Source: Marisediminitalea oceani (GTDB lineage Bacteria > Pseudomonadota > Gammaproteobacteria > Enterobacterales > Alteromonadaceae). From it: DNA of 44,633 nt. Below are positions 43,560-44,633 of this stretch, piece after piece. Made by a program: the position numbers and the translations under genes. Under the pieces are notes generated by a model, which was given only the letters and a program-made list of their open reading frames with translations, made no database searches and was not told the DNA's origin. The number at the start of each line of letters is the position of its first letter. Position 1 is the stretch's first letter. The stretch spans positions 1 through 44,633 of the forward strand of contig NZ_RCUA01000069.1 of NCBI RefSeq assembly GCF_003731635.1, read 5' to 3'.

Positions 43560-44633
43560 CAGGGCAACCGCATACTTTTACCCAAAAATAAGCTCTGCTC
43601 TGAATTCATCGGCCCAGCCAGCCATTTTGAGTTTGCTTCTCATGCTGGCTTTCTTGGGGTGTAAACGAGCCATATTCAAACAAAACCGCCTAATCACTCC
43701 GACATTTTCCGCTCCGTCCTCTTTGCGTATTCGGCTATCATCTTCTTTGAACGTCACGTCTAACACCCAGTGGACTTTATTTTCGACTTCCCAGTGTGCT
43801 CGGATAGCCTGGTTGACCGCAACGGGGTCAATATCCAGTGAACTGATGTAATATTGCGTTTCAGTGCTCACCTCTTTGTCTTTAAGGTGGCGCTCTCGCT
43901 CTATTTTGATAACACTGCGTATACCTTTCCAGTGCTGTGCTTCACTTATCCACTCACTGACTCTTAGTTGCTGGCACCGGCGTACTTCAATTCGTCCATG
44001 GCCAGAATCAGTCTGTTCATTACAGGCAATCCAAGCGGGATTATCCCTCTCTACCTTATGGAAATAGGCGGCAATTTCATCGCGTAGTTGTTTGTGGTTG
44101 TTTTTGATGCAGAGCACATAATCTGCGTTCTCCGAGCTGATTTTCTCGACTATCTTTTTCTGAGAGTTCATGGCATCTGCACTGATAAGAGCGCCTTTAA
44201 TATTAAGCGTGTCGAGTAGGTCCAATACCGAAGCATTCTCATTTTTCTTGCCCGATGACTTCAGTTGCGCAAGCACTAAACCTGCATCTTTGCTCCAGGC
44301 GGTAATGCTATGTAATGCCGTTTGCTTATCGCCATCGTAGGAATGACGAAGTGTCTTACCGTCGATGGCAATTTGAGGCTTACCCGTTTCAACACGCACT
44401 TCATTCACCCAATTCATAAAGGCTTTATTTAATTGTTCAGGGCATATTACTCGAACAATTCGGGCAATGGTATCGTCAACAGGAATGCCGTTTTCAAAGG
44501 GACGGTATTGGCGCAACCAATCAAGTTTATCTCGACCAAACACTTCTATATCGCTCCAACCCTCTGCTCCAGAAAGGACTGCACTCACAGTCAGAAATAT
44601 CACATCAATAAAGTCATGTTGAACATTAATTTG
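43560..44633 (-). mobile_element. ISAs1-family insertion sequence, cut off by the window end
   Basis: The left boundary is set where receptor coding ends and CAGGGCAACCGCAT, a typical ISAs1-type end, begins. The transposase lies inside on the minus strand and its stop is 18 bp from this end. The other terminal repeat is not in the window. Family members are about 1.2-1.3 kb, so some 100-250 bp should be missing. Confidence 0.88.
43578..44633 (-). CDS. ISAs1-family transposase, N-terminus outside the window
   Basis: This DDE transposase is related to H-repeat proteins. Translated codons run to the last base of the window without a stop, so the gene is partial; upstream of the first possible start at 44603 the codons read QINVQHDFID, which fits the family N-terminus. 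Recognisable parts: FLTVSAVLSGAEGWSDIEVFG, the first acidic residue in AIDGKTLRHS, the second in ALISADAMNSQK, and the C-terminal HWEVENKVHWVLDVTFKEDDSRIR with the third. The frame is intact. The family usually has about 370 residues; at least 351 are here. Confidence 0.93.
   Translation of the reverse strand, partial: QINVQHDFIDVIFLTVSAVLSGAEGWSDIEVFGRDKLDWLRQYRPFENGIPVDDTIARIVRVICPEQLNKAFMNWVNEVRVETGKPQIAIDGKTLRHSYDGDKQTALHSITAWSKDAGLVLAQLKSSGKKNENASVLDLLDTLNIKGALISADAMNSQKKIVEKISSENADYVLCIKNNHKQLRDEIAAYFHKVERDNPAWIACNEQTDSGHGRIEVRRCQQLRVSEWISEAQHWKGIRSVIKIERERHLKDKEVSTETQYYISSLDIDPVAVNQAIRAHWEVENKVHWVLDVTFKEDDSRIRKEDGAENVGVIRRFCLNMARLHPKKASMRSKLKMAGWADEFRAELIFG

Noticed and set aside
43560..43851. 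C-terminal 97 codons of the TonB receptor frame
   Set aside because: They are read from the antisense strand of the ISAs1-family element and have no receptor features; the real gene ends functionally at 43559.

Overview
The window looks like chromosomal DNA of a marine gammaproteobacterium of the Alteromonadaceae (Alteromonas-like). This is inferred from gene content and order: a DcaP-type porin divergent from acs, CrbS/CrbR with a VC_2705-type symporter, Oar-like TonB receptor, NIT-type chemotaxis receptor and YaeQ. No rRNA or other taxonomic marker is present. Both ends lie in insertion sequences. A complete IS256-family element starts at base 1, and an ISAs1-family element runs off the right end, so the window may be a contig broken at repeats.

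Layout. 1-1316: IS256-family element. 1317-5180: a terminator-like hairpin, a small doubtful ORF, a membrane sensor with an HBM-like domain but no output domain, a Tas-like aldo/keto reductase and a Na/phosphate cotransporter. 5265-22196: an acetate-use island. It holds a DcaP-like porin divergent from acs, then crbR, two paralogous periplasmic binding proteins, the operon rimK / M14-type metallohydrolase / retropepsin-like protein, the transporter-fused hybrid kinase CrbS, and divergent from it a DUF4212 small subunit, an acetate-type Na/solute symporter, a cNMP-CBS-DUF294 protein and a DnaQ-like exonuclease. 22260-22346: tRNA-Leu(CAG), followed by a 550-bp repeat-rich spacer that repeats the tRNA 3' end 160 bp downstream.

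22897-42186 is housekeeping and accessory cargo: YaeQ, an AsmA-like protein, a small lipoprotein, an alpha/beta hydrolase, an M16 peptidase, an amidohydrolase lipoprotein, a NIT-domain chemoreceptor, glutaredoxin 2, a LysE-type exporter, a lone ParA, a transglutaminase-like TPR lipoprotein coupled to an M28 peptidase, a 2OG-Fe(II) oxygenase, udk with a nucleoside transporter, and a two-gene membrane module with a PhnD-like binding domain. 42682-43559 is the 5' part of an Oar-like TonB receptor gene cut by the ISAs1-family element.

The most coherent system is the acetate switch. CrbS probably senses through its transporter domain and passes phosphate to CrbR, which would activate acs, the porin and the symporter. 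Related sequence motifs (core C-N-AAA-R-TCG) occur in both divergent promoter regions of this island and are my best candidates for CrbR operators. The least explained items are the tandem orphan binding proteins inside the island, the RimK/M14/retropepsin cassette as a possible write-and-erase system for glutamylation, the tRNA-derived repeat, the HBM protein without output domain, and the two-gene binding-protein/membrane-protein module.
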